From: Cannabis sativa
Taxonomy: Eukaryota > Streptophyta > Magnoliopsida > Rosales > Cannabaceae
Direction of reading: 5' to 3'
Length of the DNA stretch: 64,000 nt
Assembly (NCBI RefSeq): GCF_029168945.1
Contig: NC_083605.1
Coordinates: forward strand, 34,299,280-34,363,279
Under the pieces are notes generated by a model. That model had not been told where the DNA came from and made no database searches. It was given only the letters and a program-made list of their open reading frames with translations. Shown piece by piece: positions 23,686-34,551 of the stretch. Positions within the stretch are counted from its first letter, which is position 1, and the number at the start of each line of letters is the position of its first letter. The position numbers and the translations under genes were made by a program.

Positions 23686-23965
23686 AATAATTAAAGTTCT
23701 TTAAAGTTTCATGGCTCTTTATAATAAATTTCGTTACAATGATATTCACTTTATACCTTTGAGCTTCTTGTGCCTATTATACTTTAAGAGTGTCAGAAAC
23801 TTTCACATCATTTAAAAATATATTATTTTATTTTATTTTTCTTTCACATTATTTTTAGTACTTTTTGTTCTAAAATATTCTAATGGGAAGAAAGAGAAGA
23901 TATTAAAGATCTATGACATTCTTTTGTGGCATTCTTTTTTATTCCAATAATAAACATTAATTTAA
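23686..23965. other. AT-rich intergenic DNA
   Basis: No feature seen. Confidence 0.4.
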
Positions 23966-24340
23966 AGAGTAATTTGCGGCATAAATACCTAAGTTTAACT
24001 CCCAGTTGCAAATAAATACCTAAATTTAATTTTTGGCGATAATAATACCTAAGTTATATTTTTGAAACTCTGAAGGTACCTAACTGTTAAATATGAAGTC
24101 ATTATCCACGTGTCATTTTCTTATTGGTATATTTAAATTAATTTTTTTTAAAAAATAAAAATTTAATGACTTGGACCAATCAGGAATTGTCACGTGACAA
24201 TTTACTTAATACTTAACAGTTAGGTATTTATAAAAGTTTCTGAATTATAACTTAAATATTATTACCGTCAAAGATTAAACTTAACTATTTATTTATAACT
24301 GAAAATTAAACTTAACTATTTAATATAAAAATACTAAAAA
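23966..24340. mobile_element. MITE with long inverted repeats (about 370 bp)
   Basis: The left arm (AGTAATTTGCGGCATAAATACC, CCTAAGTTTAACT, GGCGATAATAATACCTAAGTTATA) is repeated in inverted form by the right arm (TATAACTTAAATATTATTACCGTCAA and TTAAACTTAACTATTTAATA). The arms are over 150 bp, diverged, and meet near a CACGTG-containing centre. No clear target duplication; the long arms suggest a Mutator-type MITE, but that is a guess. Confidence 0.65.
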
Positions 24341-24344
24341 GATA

Positions 24345-25102
24345 TCCATATCACATTCTTACTTTCCTTAATTACTTCTTTGCTGACCCATATAATTAAT
24401 AGAAAGATAATGTGAAGCCCTTGAATGCAACCTGTCCTCAACCCCCGGTTGACCAGGACATCTTATTTTTGAATGGGTTCATCCGAACACCAATGCAAAA
24501 ATACACAATACAATAAAATAAAATATAATAAGAAGAAAAAATGCTTTATTCATATTCATAATAAATGAGTTGTGGGTTTAGCAAAATAAATAAATAAATG
24601 ATTTATTCATATTCATTTTATTATTGATGTCATTTTTTTTTATTTTTTTATTTGGAAATGGGAAGGATTTGAACTTTGGATTTTTTTTTTCAGAAAAAAA
24701 AAGCATAAAACTACTAAGCTACACCACATTTTTTTTCTTCTAAAATAAATAGAAATTCTATTAATTAGTAAATTAGACATAATCTACTACATACAAATCA
24801 TGCTCATTGAGCATAATTAGCAAAAATAGGCAAACTAAAAACACAAACCCAAACAGTATCTTCAACTAATTAATATTGTGTTATAAATGGCAGTCAACCA
24901 AAAATCTATACCACATTATTAATGTAATTTAATATTGTGTTTTACATTTTTATTTAATTTATTATAAAAAAAAAAACAGCTAACTATTTAGTAAAAGGCC
25001 ACCATTTATAAGATACCATACTTTGGACAACACTCTTTAGTCTTTTCACATTCATAATAAATAAGTTGGGAGTAAAGTTAAAAGAAAGAAGGGAACAAGA
25101 AA
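24345..25102. other. Upstream region of the PLP-fold gene
   Basis: AT-rich. A minus-strand tRNA-derived remnant may lie at 24655-24735: GTAGCTTAGTAG as A box and AGTTCAAATCC as B box. A TATA-like TTATAAATGG is at 24881-24890 and another TTTATAAG near 25005. The sequence before the ATG at 25103 is purine-rich (GAAAGAAGGGAACAAGAAA). Confidence 0.4.
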
Positions 25103-25957
25103 ATGAGCTCTCCTTGCACTGGTGAAACCTCAGAAGCTTGCTTCCATGGCTGTTGCAGGGCACCAAGTTTCGTTCAATCTCCTAAATCACCAGCCAGTTC
25201 AAGCTCGACCATGACTACTGCCTCAACATCTCAGTACCATTTCACCATGGCAGCACTTTCTTCTCTACCCAACATTACTCCATATTTCACAAACCACGAG
25301 TCTCTTCCTGGTTTAAAGGAATCGTTTTCTTACTTCATTAAAGCTTTTCCTCACTACTCTCAAACTCACCGAACTGATCAACTTCGATCCCATGAATATA
25401 ACCATCTACAGACCCATGCCTGTCTTGATTACATTGGAATTGGCCTTTTCTCATATTCACAACAACAACGACGTCGTTTTGATCCTACTATGGCTTCCTC
25501 TTCGAGTCATACTCCTATGTTATCGGACTTTTATGAATCCCACTTCTTTGATATCTGTTACAAACCATTGAGCTTGAAATCACAGATGGTAATTAGCAGA
25601 GCCGTGTTGAGCCAAGAACAAGAGCTAGAAGTCAAATTAAGAAAGAGAATCATGGCTTTTATGAACGTTTCAGAAGATGATTACTTCATGGTATTCACAT
25701 CCAATCAGTCCTCTGCTTTCAAACTCCTTGCAGATTCATACCCTTTTCAGACCAATCGAAATCTTCTCAGTGTGTACGATTACAAAAGCGAGGCAGTAGA
25801 ATCCATGGTTGAAAGCTCAAAGAGAAAAGGTGCCCGAGTCAACTCGGCCGAATTCTCCTGGCCCCATATGAAACTCCAAACCAAACAACTAAGGAAGATG
25901 TTATTAATGAGAGGTAATAAAAACAACAAGGGGTTGTTCGTTTTCCCACTTTATTAA
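25103..25957 (+). pseudogene. MoCo-sulfurase-like PLP-fold protein, N-terminal half (gene split by copia)
   Basis: The start MSSPCTGETSEACFHGCC and the later stretch FYESHFFDICYKPLSLKSQ...LRKRIMAFMNVSEDDY...FTSNQSSAFKLLADSYPF match my knowledge of the plant single-exon family annotated as PLP-dependent transferase / molybdenum cofactor sulfurase-like. They share the class V aminotransferase fold; their biochemical role is not well established. Host sequence runs through codon 283 (CTT at 25949-25951). The LTR then adds TAT and the stop TAA, so this half ends at 284 residues and lacks the PLP-lysine region. The downstream half resumes at 31205 in the same frame. With one TSD copy counted, the undisturbed gene would code for about 580 residues, in the range I expect for the family. 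Confidence 0.88.
25947..25951. repeat. Target site duplication CACTT, left copy
   Basis: CACTT precedes the 5' LTR and recurs at 31200-31204 after the 3' LTR. It is part of host codons for Pro and Leu. Confidence 0.95.
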
Positions 25958-26121
25958 AGTTATTGGCTGGCCCACTGGGCCTTATTCTCGGCCCAATTGT
26001 CTAGGGCAGATGCTTCCTTTTCCTATATATACCTTTGTTGTATTTAACATTCTATTCTTTTGGCATATAGCCGTGTAAAAGCATTACACATATAATAAAA
26101 TGAGTTTCATTCTCTCTATCA
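25952..26121 (+). mobile_element. 5' LTR of the young copia (170 bp)
   Basis: Starts TATTAAAGTTATTGG, so not with the usual TG, and ends CTCTCTATCA. A TATA box TATATATA is at 26024-26031. An ATG at 26100 opens a 16-codon upstream frame that crosses the primer site and stops at 26150, ahead of the gag ATG. Confidence 0.95.
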
Positions 26122-26133
26122 TGGTATCAGAAG
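26122..26133 (+). promoter_or_regulatory. Primer binding site of the young copia
   Basis: TGGTATCAGAAG follows the LTR with no gap. The first ten bases fit the 3' end complement of initiator tRNA-Met. Confidence 0.9.
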
Positions 26134-26192
26134 TTAACCCCAAACCCTAGCCTCCATTTTCTTCACATCCTTTCCTTCCTTCCTTCTTCTTC

Positions 26193-27632
26193 ATGGCTCC
26201 AAGAACAAGACACTCCATGGCTGCCGCCTCCCTCTCCGAACCTACCTCTGTCTCCGGCCACGAACTCTCCACCGCCGAAACCATCATCGCCGACGTCGAA
26301 GCTCCGCCGCCTGGTCCGATCGCAGCTCCGACTGCTCCTTCTTCGTCGGACACGATCGCAGCTCCCCTTCCCCGGTCCGATCCTCCCACTTCTGGCGTTT
26401 TTGGCTCCGGCAACGGTGCCGATCTCCCCATTAGTGGAACGATCGGACCACCCTCTACTGTTCCGATCTTCTCCACCACGACGCCGGCCCCATCTTTCTC
26501 GGCACCTTCACCTTATAATCCGCTTCCGCATTTTTCCGCCACCACCACCACCCCGACGGTTCAACCGACGACGGCCACTTTTTCCGGCACCACCGCGGTC
26601 CCTGCACCTATCTTTGGCCAGCCAACCTTCGGCCAGCAGAATCACCACAATGCATTCGGACCGAACCATGTCCTCCTTGGTGGTAATATTCCTAATCTTG
26701 AACATCCGAGCCATGTATCTTTTAATGATAACTCTATGTTTAATGTTAATCACGGCCTATCTCGTGCCGTTTTTGATCGACCTTCTCATGATGAGCGTAC
26801 TCCGCTTTATCTAGGAACTGGAGATCACCCAAACAATCTCATTGCTTCATTTCTCTTGACTGGTCAAGAAAATTTCCAGTCATGGAAGCGTGCAGCCTCT
26901 ATCAATATTGCTGCCAAAAACAAAACCCCCTTCATTGAAGGCACCATACCCCGTCCTCCTCTTAATGATCATTCTCGATCTGCTTGGGACATTTGCAACA
27001 ATATGGTTATGTCATGGATTCTTCAGTCTGTATCTCGTGAGATCGCTGCAAGTATCATGTTCAAAACTACTGCCAGTGAGATGTGGTCCAACCTCCATGA
27101 CCGCTTTAACCAAAGCAATGGTCCCCGCATCTTACAGCTTAAAACCGCTGTTGGAAATGTCAAACAGGGTGATAATTCCGTCACCACATATTTTACTCAG
27201 TTGCAAGCTCTTTGGGACGAGCTCAACGAATATCAACCTAATATTCCATGCACTTGTGGTTGTACTTGCGGCGCAATGCAAAAGGTTCAAGACTACTATA
27301 CAAGGGACCAGACTATTCAATTCTTGATTGGTCTCAATGAGTCTTACTGGGGTATTCGGGCTCAGATTTTGCTTTACGAGCCATTACCTTCTTTATCCAA
27401 GGTGTTTTCCATGGTCGTTCAACAAGAACGACAACGCTGCCTTGGCAATACCGGTGTTGTTGCTGCTACTTCGGCCAAACCCAACCCCAACCAACCATCT
27501 CGAAACAAGAAACCCCGACCAACTTGTTCCAACTGTCTCAAACCGGTCACCTTGTTGACAAATGCTATTTCCTACACGGTTTTCCTCCGGATATGGAGAC
27601 AAGAAAAAGACCACCACCACCGCTCGGGCTAA
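26193..27632 (+). pseudogene. Copia gag (479 codons), frameshifted in the zinc knuckle
   Basis: Gag packages the element RNA into virus-like particles. The first 200 or so residues are Pro/Ser/Thr-rich and of low complexity. From about residue 210 comes the Retrotran_gag domain: LTGQENFQSWKRAASINIAAKNKTP, WDICNNMVMSWI, MWSNLHDRFNQSN. The C-terminus begins a CCHC knuckle, CSNCLK, but the frame then shifts. The remaining knuckle GHLVDKC is read in another frame from 27545, with one A missing at 27540-27542. A second -1 shift (GGG to GG) follows near 27588. The listed last 27 residues are therefore not the native end. The ATG at 26193 is the first in frame after the leader. Confidence 0.9.
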
Positions 27633-27650
27633 TCAAGCCACGGTGACTCC

Positions 27651-30600
27651 CACTCGGACCCTCCGCGGCTGGCTCTTCACAAATCCAGCTCAGTCAACAG
27701 CTGATCTCTCTTCTCAATCAACAAATCCAAGGCGCCCCCTCCACCAGTGAAAACCTTCCTGTGGTCTCAAACGTCTTCGGTAATAACAACTCTTTTCCCC
27801 TTTTTTTATGGATTGTAGATAGTGGTGCTACTCATCATATTTGTCACTCTCTTCATTGTTTTACATCTTTAAATAAAACTAATGTTGCTAACTTGGTCAC
27901 TTTACCTAATGGTCATCAGATTCATATCAACAAAACGGGAACTGTTAAAATTTCCGACCAAATTGTCTTAACGAATGTCTTGTATATTCCTCAATTTAAA
28001 TTCAATTTATTTTCGGTTAATGCTTATCTTGAACATTGTCCTAACAAAGTTACTTTCACTTTTGATCAATGTTTGGTTCAGGATCCCTCCCTGACTTTTA
28101 CGATTGGGACAGCTAAGAAAGTTGGACAACTGTTTTTCTTTGAACAAGATCATCGTCTTCTTACTACGGATATTTCTGTTTTTGCAAACACTGCATGTAA
28201 TTTGAAGGATCCCTGGCATTTCCGCCTTGGACATCCTTCTATGAACATTTCTACTATGTTAAACAATAGTTTGCAATTTTGTGATAAACCTATCAATTTT
28301 ATGTGCTCTATATGTCATTTTGCTAAACAAAGGCGTCTTCCTTTTCCATCTAGTAATAACTTTGCTAATTCTGCTTTTGATTTAATACATCTTGATATAT
28401 GGGGTCCTTTTCATATTAGTAGTATTGAAGGTTATCGCTATTTCTTAACAATTGTTGATGATTTTTCTCGCTATACTTGGGTTTACATGCTCACTTGCAA
28501 ATCTGATGTTTCTTTCATTATTCCCCAATTTTTTGCTCTTATCGCCACTCAATTTTCAGTCAACATTAAAGCTGTTCGATGTGACAATGCTAAAGAGCTC
28601 AATCTAACAGCCTTCTACGCCACTAAGGGAATCTCAATCAACAATTCTTGTGTTGGCCGTCCTCAACAAAATTCTGTAGTTGAGCGAAAACATCAACACA
28701 TATTAAATGTTGGTAGAGCCTTATTATTCCAATCTCATTTATCTTTACCTTATTGGAGTCATGTTATTAATACTGCTGTTTATCTCATAAATCGTACTCC
28801 ATCCAAATTACTTAACAAGAAAACTTCTTTTGAGATACTATATAACAAAGCTCCCAATTATACTCATCTCAAAGTCTTTGGTTGTCTTGCTTTTGCCTCG
28901 ACATTAGAAACCAAACGGCACAAGTTTTCTCCGAGATCTCAACCTTATACTTTTATAGGTTACCCCCCTGGTATGAAAGCTTATAACCTTTTAAATATTG
29001 AAACTCAAGAGATCATTCAATCTAGAGATGTTTACTTTCATGAAGATATTTTTCCTCTTGCTAACACTACATCTCCAACATCTATAAATGAATTATTCTC
29101 ACTCTCTTTAATTCCCTCTACAGGACATTCACATACCTCCTCTGAGGACATTCCACATGTTCCCAAATCTAATGGAACTTCATCCTCTAACAGTTTACCT
29201 GTCACCACTATTACTCACGATGAAGTTCCCTCCACACCTAAGAACATGTCTAAGTCTCCTCCTATCACTTCAACAATGGGAAGACTTTTATCTAAACCAA
29301 AACGTCTTTCTGATTATATTTGCAATACTACTACTGCTTCTTCTACTGCTCACCCTATTAATAAACATTTGTCTTACAATAGGTTGACACAGCCCTTTCG
29401 AGCCGCTGTTCTCGCTGCTCATACAATTGTAGAACCCACCAGCTACAAAATGGCAGCAAAAGATCCTATATGGCGACAAGCTATGGACACTGAAACTGAT
29501 GCTCTAGAAGCCAATGATACTTGGATAGTTGTGACCCTTCCTGATGGTCACTATGCTATTGGCTGTAAATGGGTATACAAAATAAAATACAATGCTGATG
29601 GTTCTGTTGATCGCTGTAAAGCTCGACTAGTTGCCAAAGGCTTCAACCAAAAACAAGGTATTGATTATCTTCACACCTTTGCTCCTGTTGCAAAGTTTAA
29701 TACCTTAAAACTTATGCTTGCCATTGCGGCCATTAACAATTGGTCTCTGTACCAACTTGATATAAACAATGCCTTTCTTCATGGCGATTTAAATGAAACT
29801 GTCTATATGACACTACCAAAAGGGTATAAACCCAAGGGACAAATTCCCCCAAATGCTGTTTGTAAGTTAACCAAAAGTCTCTATGGCTTGAAACAAGCCT
29901 CTAGACAATGGTACTCGAAACTCAGCAATTACCTTCTATCCACTGGTTTCACCCAGTCCCTTTCTGATCACACTTTGTTCATCAAAAATGATAAAGGTCT
30001 TTTTCTTGCCCTTCTAATATACGTTGATGACATTGTAATTACATCTAACAATGATGATGCTGTTTCTGATTTTAAACAGCAACTTAACTCTGTGTTTCAA
30101 CTTAAAGACCTGGGTCCGTTACGTTTTTTTTTGGGATTGGAGATAGGTCGTTCTTCCTCCGGAATATCTGTCTCTCAACGCCCTTTTACCCTTCAACTTT
30201 TAACTGACACAGGTTTTTTAGGAGCATCTTCTGTCTCTACCCCAATGGAATCCAACATTAGGCTCTCATCCGATGTTGGAAAACCATTAGACAATCCCAA
30301 AACCTATCGTAGCCTTATTGGTAAACTCCTTTACTTAACTATTACACGGCCTGATATCTCATTCGCCGTAAACAAGTTAAGTCAATTCCTATCCAATCCA
30401 AGGGTTCCCCACCTCACTGCTGCCCACAGAATATTACAATATCTCAAGGGTACCTCTGGTCAAGGACTATTCTTTTACTCAGCATCTTCTACTAATCTAT
30501 CTGCTCATGCTGAAACTGATATGTCTAGCAAAGACTTTCACCTCAAATTTTTTTCAGATGCTGATTGGGCCTCTTGCAGTGACACTAGAAGGTCTGTCTC

Positions 30601-31021
30601 TGGCTACTGTGTTTTTCTTGGCAGATCTCTCATCTCTTGGAAATCTAAAAAGCAGTCAACAGTTTCCCGCTCTTCTGCTGAAGCTGAATACCGGGCTATG
30701 GCTCATGCCACATGTGAGATCACTTGGTTTTTGGCACTTCTTCGCGATTTTGGCATTTTTCACAAAGATCCCGCCATCCTATACTGCGACAACACTGCCG
30801 CCATTCATATCTCCGAGAATCCCGTCTTTCATGAACGCACCAAGCACATAGAGATTGACTGCCATGTCGTCCGAGAGAAGATCCAAGAAGGCACACTAAA
30901 GCTCATTCATGTCACTACAAAAAACAACATTGCTGATATACTTACCAAGCCCCTTCTACCAAGCTATTTCCAATCAATTGTAACCAAAATGAACTTAAAA
31001 AATATATATAGTTCATCTTGA
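27651..31021 (+). CDS. Copia pol: protease, integrase, RT, RNase H
   Basis: The pol frame is open from about 27670 (SSQIQLSQQL) to the stop at 31019-31021; no ATG begins it, as expected for a part of a gag-pol polyprotein. Counting from codon 27761, the protease motif WIVDSGATHH has Asp20. The integrase zinc finger (HLGH... CSICHF) lies at about 150-190. The DDE catalytic residues are in LDIWGPF, RCDNAKEL and VVERKHQ. RT has LDINNAFLHG and YVDD at 754-757. RNase H has FFSDADWAS, SSAEAEYRAM and YCDNTAAIHI. All catalytic motifs are intact, and no stop interrupts over 1,100 codons. Only the shift against gag breaks the polyprotein. Confidence 0.95.
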
Positions 31022-31029
31022 GGGGAGGG
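31018..31029 (+). promoter_or_regulatory. Polypurine tract of the young copia
   Basis: TTGAGGGGAGGG, overlapping the pol stop codon, directly precedes the 3' LTR. Confidence 0.85.
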
Positions 31030-31199
31030 TATTAAAGTTATTGGCTGGCCCACTGGGCCTTATTCTCGGCCCAATTGTCTAGGGCAGATGCTTCCTTTTC
31101 CTATATATACCTTTGTTGTATTTAACATTCTATTCTTTTGGCATATAGCCGTGTAAAAGCATTACACATATAATAAAATGAGTTTCATTCTCTCTATCA
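31030..31199 (+). mobile_element. 3' LTR of the young copia (170 bp)
   Basis: The same 170 bases as the 5' LTR by eye. TATA box at 31102-31109. The first ATG after it, at 31178, is in frame with the downstream half of the host gene. CACTT follows at 31200-31204. Confidence 0.95.
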
Positions 31200-32098
31200 C
31201 ACTTCAATCGAGAATGACTGGCTCTCGATACTCATATCAATGGATGAGTATTGCTAGAGAGAATAGTTGGCATGTTTTGCTCGACGCTTGTGCTTTAGGA
31301 CCCAAAGACATGGAAACCTTAGGGCTCTCTCTGTTCCAACCAGATTTTCTAATATGCTCATTCTTCAAAGTATTTGGGGAAAACCCATCTGGGTTCGGGT
31401 GTTTGTTTGTCAAGAAAACAACTTGTTCGATGCTAGAAGACTCGACACGGGGCTCAACTGTCGGCATAGTGAGCCTTGTAGAAAACCCATTAAGAAAAGA
31501 TGCTTCTTTAAAATCGAAATTGTCGGAAATTGATGATGATAATGATGATGGTGAGTGTAGGGGTTTGGATCATGCAGATTCATTGGGACTAGTTTTGATA
31601 AGCACCAGAGCAAGAATCTTAATCAATTGGCTAGTGAATGCATTGAGTAGATTGAAACATCCCAATTCAGAAGATGGGCATTCCTTGATCAGAATCTATG
31701 GCCCCAAAATCGGATACAACAGAGGACCCAGCCTGGCATTCAATGTGTTTGACTGGAAAGGAGAGAAGGTTGACCCGACCCTGGTTCAGAAGCTTGCTGA
31801 CCGTAACAACATTTCTTTGAGCTGCGGAGTTCTTCAGAATTTTTGGTTTGATGATAAGGTTGATGAAGAGAGGGAAATGGGGCTAGAGAAGATGAGTTTT
31901 GTTGTGAACAAGTGTAGAGATAATAAACGCGAGCGATGTGGGATTGTTTCTGTAGTTATGGCTAGTATTGGGCTGATCACCAATTTTGATGATATTTTCA
32001 GGCTTTGGGGTTTTGTTTCCAGGTTTTTGGACGCCGATTATGTGGAGAAGGAGAGGTGGAGATACTTGGCTCTTAATCAAACTACAATCGAAGTTTGA
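31178..32098 (+). pseudogene. MoCo-sulfurase-like PLP-fold protein, C-terminal half
   Basis: Host sequence resumes at 31200 (TSD) and codes 297 residues from CAA at 31205 to the TGA at 32096. The stretch YSYQWMSIARENSWHVLLDA, ALGPKDMETLGLSLFQPDF and SFFKVFGENPSGFGCLFVKK is the core of the family; the Lys in SFFKVFG is where related MOCOS-type proteins bind PLP. Later come GPKIGYNRGPSLAFNVFDWKG and a C-terminal helix-rich part ending LALNQTTIEV. The frame is uninterrupted. The open frame begins with an LTR-encoded ATG (MSFILSITL), not a host start. It forms one gene with 25103-25951, which it continues exactly in phase. Confidence 0.9.
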
Positions 32099-32308
32099 AA
32101 TGTTGATTTGAGTTAAGTTAATTAATTCTTTTATTCTTTTTTTCAGTTATTATTAGATTAGTATCATCATTGGTTTAAGGATTATTTTCTCTCACTTTCA
32201 TGAAAAAAAAATATATTTTGCTTCATTACATGGAGTCGTGGAATATTATATCTATAGCCTATACTATTTTTACAACGATTATCATTCCTTTATTACATAT
32301 TTTGTAGA
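32099..32308. other. 3' flank of the PLP-fold gene
   Basis: T-rich stretch after the stop, with no further gene. Presumed 3' untranslated region and polyadenylation zone; no single signal stands out. Confidence 0.35.
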
Positions 32309-32317
32309 GATATAATA

Positions 32318-32691
32318 GGGTAAATACTATTTTGGACCCTCTGTTTTACAAAAGTTACCAATTGGACCCTGTGTTTTATTAAATGACAAAATGGACCCTC
32401 TATTTTCTAAAATAGTACAAATAGGACCCTGAATTGATTTTTTGTCAAAATAAAGTTTAATTATAATCCGATTTAAAAGTGCTATATGACAAAACTGTTT
32501 ACATTTTTTGTATCTGTTCGTATTAAGCATTGTCTTCAAGTTAGTTGTATTAAAAAAAAGTTATCAAAAATTAAGCTCAGGGTCCTATTTTTACTATTTT
32601 AGAAAATACAGGGTCCTTTTTGTCATTTAACAAAACACAGGGTCTAATCTGTAACTTTTGCAAAACACATGGTCTAAAATGGTATTTACCC
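32318..32691. mobile_element. Mutator-type MITE (374 bp)
   Basis: The ends GGGTAAATACTATTTTGGACC and, inverted on the right, GGGTAAATACCATTTTAGACC extend into arms of about 140 bp with repeated words such as TGGACCCT, ACAAAATGGACC and ATAGGACCCTGA. A perfect 9-bp duplication GATATAATA (32309-32317, 32692-32700) indicates a Mutator-like transposase. No coding capacity. It lies 220 bp behind the stop of the split gene. Confidence 0.88.
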
Positions 32692-32702
32692 GATATAATA
32701 AG

Positions 32703-32706
<4 letters not shown>

Positions 32707-32738
<32 letters not shown>
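32707..32738. repeat. Poly-T tract
   Basis: An uninterrupted run of about 32 T residues next to the MITE duplication. Confidence 0.9.
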
Positions 32739-32741
<3 letters not shown>

Positions 32742-32823
32742 CGGAAGTACCATTAGATTATGTTTATGATTACAATAAATATCATACTTTACACTAATTT
32801 TTTATCATTTAAGAATTCAAACC

Positions 32824-32834
32824 AATTATTGTCA
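32824..32834. repeat. LINE target duplication AATTATTGTCA, left copy
   Basis: The 11-bp word recurs at 38660-38670 directly after the LINE's A-rich 3' end, as expected of target-primed reverse transcription. Confidence 0.75.
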
Positions 32835-33048
32835 AAAAAAAAAAAAAACATTCATAAGTAAATATATGTGCCCGATTTTGGATCTGTATCAGTTGGTTTC
32901 TTTATATTTGTTTTTTTCGACTTTTTAACTGTTTGATTCGGTTTTCTGGGTTGGTTCGTGTTCCCTTCAGTTTTTTGGGTTTGTTTGTATTTAGTTTTCA
33001 GTTTTCTTCAAGTTGATCCTTCTCTATTACGACAAAGTGTGTTCTATG

Positions 33049-34551
33049 AACTCACTAATAGATTCTTTGAATGCATCTCTCACTCACTGAAGAGAAGAGT
33101 GCTACTGTCTCCTTGCTTGATAATGTTTACTCACGTCCTGTGCACGTACTTCTGGCTCGAGTTCTTACTGAGAGAACCGTGTATAAACTAAATTTTATTG
33201 ATCAGATGCCAGGCCATTGAAAGGGGAGATTTCTAGTTACAATTACTAAACACAAGGGTGATATGTTCCATATAGCTTTTGGATGCGAAGGGGATAAAAT
33301 TCGGGTGCTGAATAAGGAACCATGGTCCTTTTAAAATCACTTAATTGTATTGTACTCACCAAATGCTCAACAAAATGTCTCCAAGGAAGATTTAGTTTAT
33401 ACTCCTTTCTCGGTTCAAATCTACAGACTGCCTTTTCTTAGCAAGTTTGCAGTCCTTGCTGAAGCTTTAGGAAATATAATAGGTGAATTTTTGGAAGTTT
33501 ATGAAGACTCAACTACCGAGGGTTGGGGACCCTTTCTGCATATTCGTTTAAAGATTGATACTTCCAAACCACTTCTTCGAGGGAGAATGATCCGTTTGCC
33601 AAATATTCGTGATGACTTTTGGGTTGATTCTCACTATGAGCGCCTACCTGAATTATGCTTTGAATGTGGCCGATTTGGGCATCCTTTTGAGCATTGTATT
33701 TCCTTTGGAACGTATGGACAATGGTAATGATGATGATCTGCAATATGGTTCATGGATGAAGGGTGTCAAACTTCCCCACAATGCATATGACCGTTACAGG
33801 AACGCTTTTTCAACGGGACATGCATGGCCTTTGCTAACTAGGCTTTCACGTAAATCTCTCACATCCACCTTACCAAAGTTACATAATCGTGGTCAGCCAC
33901 AACCCTCTGTCTTTTTTGCTGGTGAAACATGTAATCCACAACCTCTCTCAACCAATTATGGTCATAATTCCTTCAGTATATTATCAACCCACATCATGGA
34001 ACCTCTTCAACCTCCTCATCGAGTAACAAACAATCATAATATCAGGCCATCCCATCCAACTCCACCCACTATCCACCAACCAGAAACTCACTTTCCACAA
34101 ACAACAAGCACTATGTTGACAATTTGTCCTCTGCATATGTACCAAATTTGGAGTCCCAATACTAGAACATTTTTGCTACAAATCCACCACAAGCTGGTCT
34201 GCATCCTGATACCAACAACACCCACAGCCACGTCACCATTTCCCCATCCTTGCCATTTATGACCTCAACCTCCTCTATAATATCAACACACCATCTGCCA
34301 ATATCCTCTACATCCCACACCAGTAGTTTTGCACAAGAAAATATCAACCCAAATGCTGCTTCCAAGAGACAAAATGACAGTATTTCTATGCGCGAATTTC
34401 TAAAACGATGCCGAGGACCTTTTGGTGAAGCCACTTCTTCTTTGTCAGTAGAAGATGGTTCAGAACACTTTATTTCTGCTGATAATGTAGATCTGGTTTG
34501 TTGTCATGACTCTTCAGTGGTGGTTGGTTCCCAATCCCGCCAATCGCCATG
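33049..34551 (+). pseudogene. LINE ORF1 (RNA-binding, DUF4283 plus CCHC)
   Basis: Frames from about 33049 give SLTEEKSATVSLLDNVY and VYKLNFIDQ, then a stop, then RFLVTITKHKGDMFHIAFGCEGDK and LNKEPWSF. The open piece 33350-33727 (125 codons) carries VQIYRLPF, GEFLEVYEDST and the knuckle CFECGRFGHPFEHC, a CX2CX4HX4C motif. After it the frame changes, with QYGSWMKG followed by a low-complexity Pro/Thr/His-rich tail (33609-34552). Binds LINE RNA in active relatives. At least three breaks. Confidence 0.8.

Larger units (their letters stand above)
25952..31199 (+). mobile_element. Complete Ty1/copia retrotransposon (5,248 bp), very young, in a host gene
   Basis: It is bounded by two 170-bp LTRs that I read as identical, an adjacent primer site and polypurine tract, and a perfect CACTT duplication. 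The order gag, protease, integrase, RT, RNase H is that of Ty1/copia. Identical LTRs mean the insertion is recent. The gag/pol border is broken by frameshifts, so this copy is probably not autonomous as sequenced. It lies in the same orientation as the host gene it splits. Confidence 0.97.

Noticed and set aside
26147..26479. Minus-strand Gly/Ala-rich frame opposite gag
   Set aside because: Shadow of the GC-rich gag 5' region; the other strand has a recognised protein.
27530..27680. Programmed ribosomal frameshift between gag and pol
   Set aside because: No slippery heptamer is visible, and three shifts in a row, the first within the zinc knuckle, are not a programmed layout.
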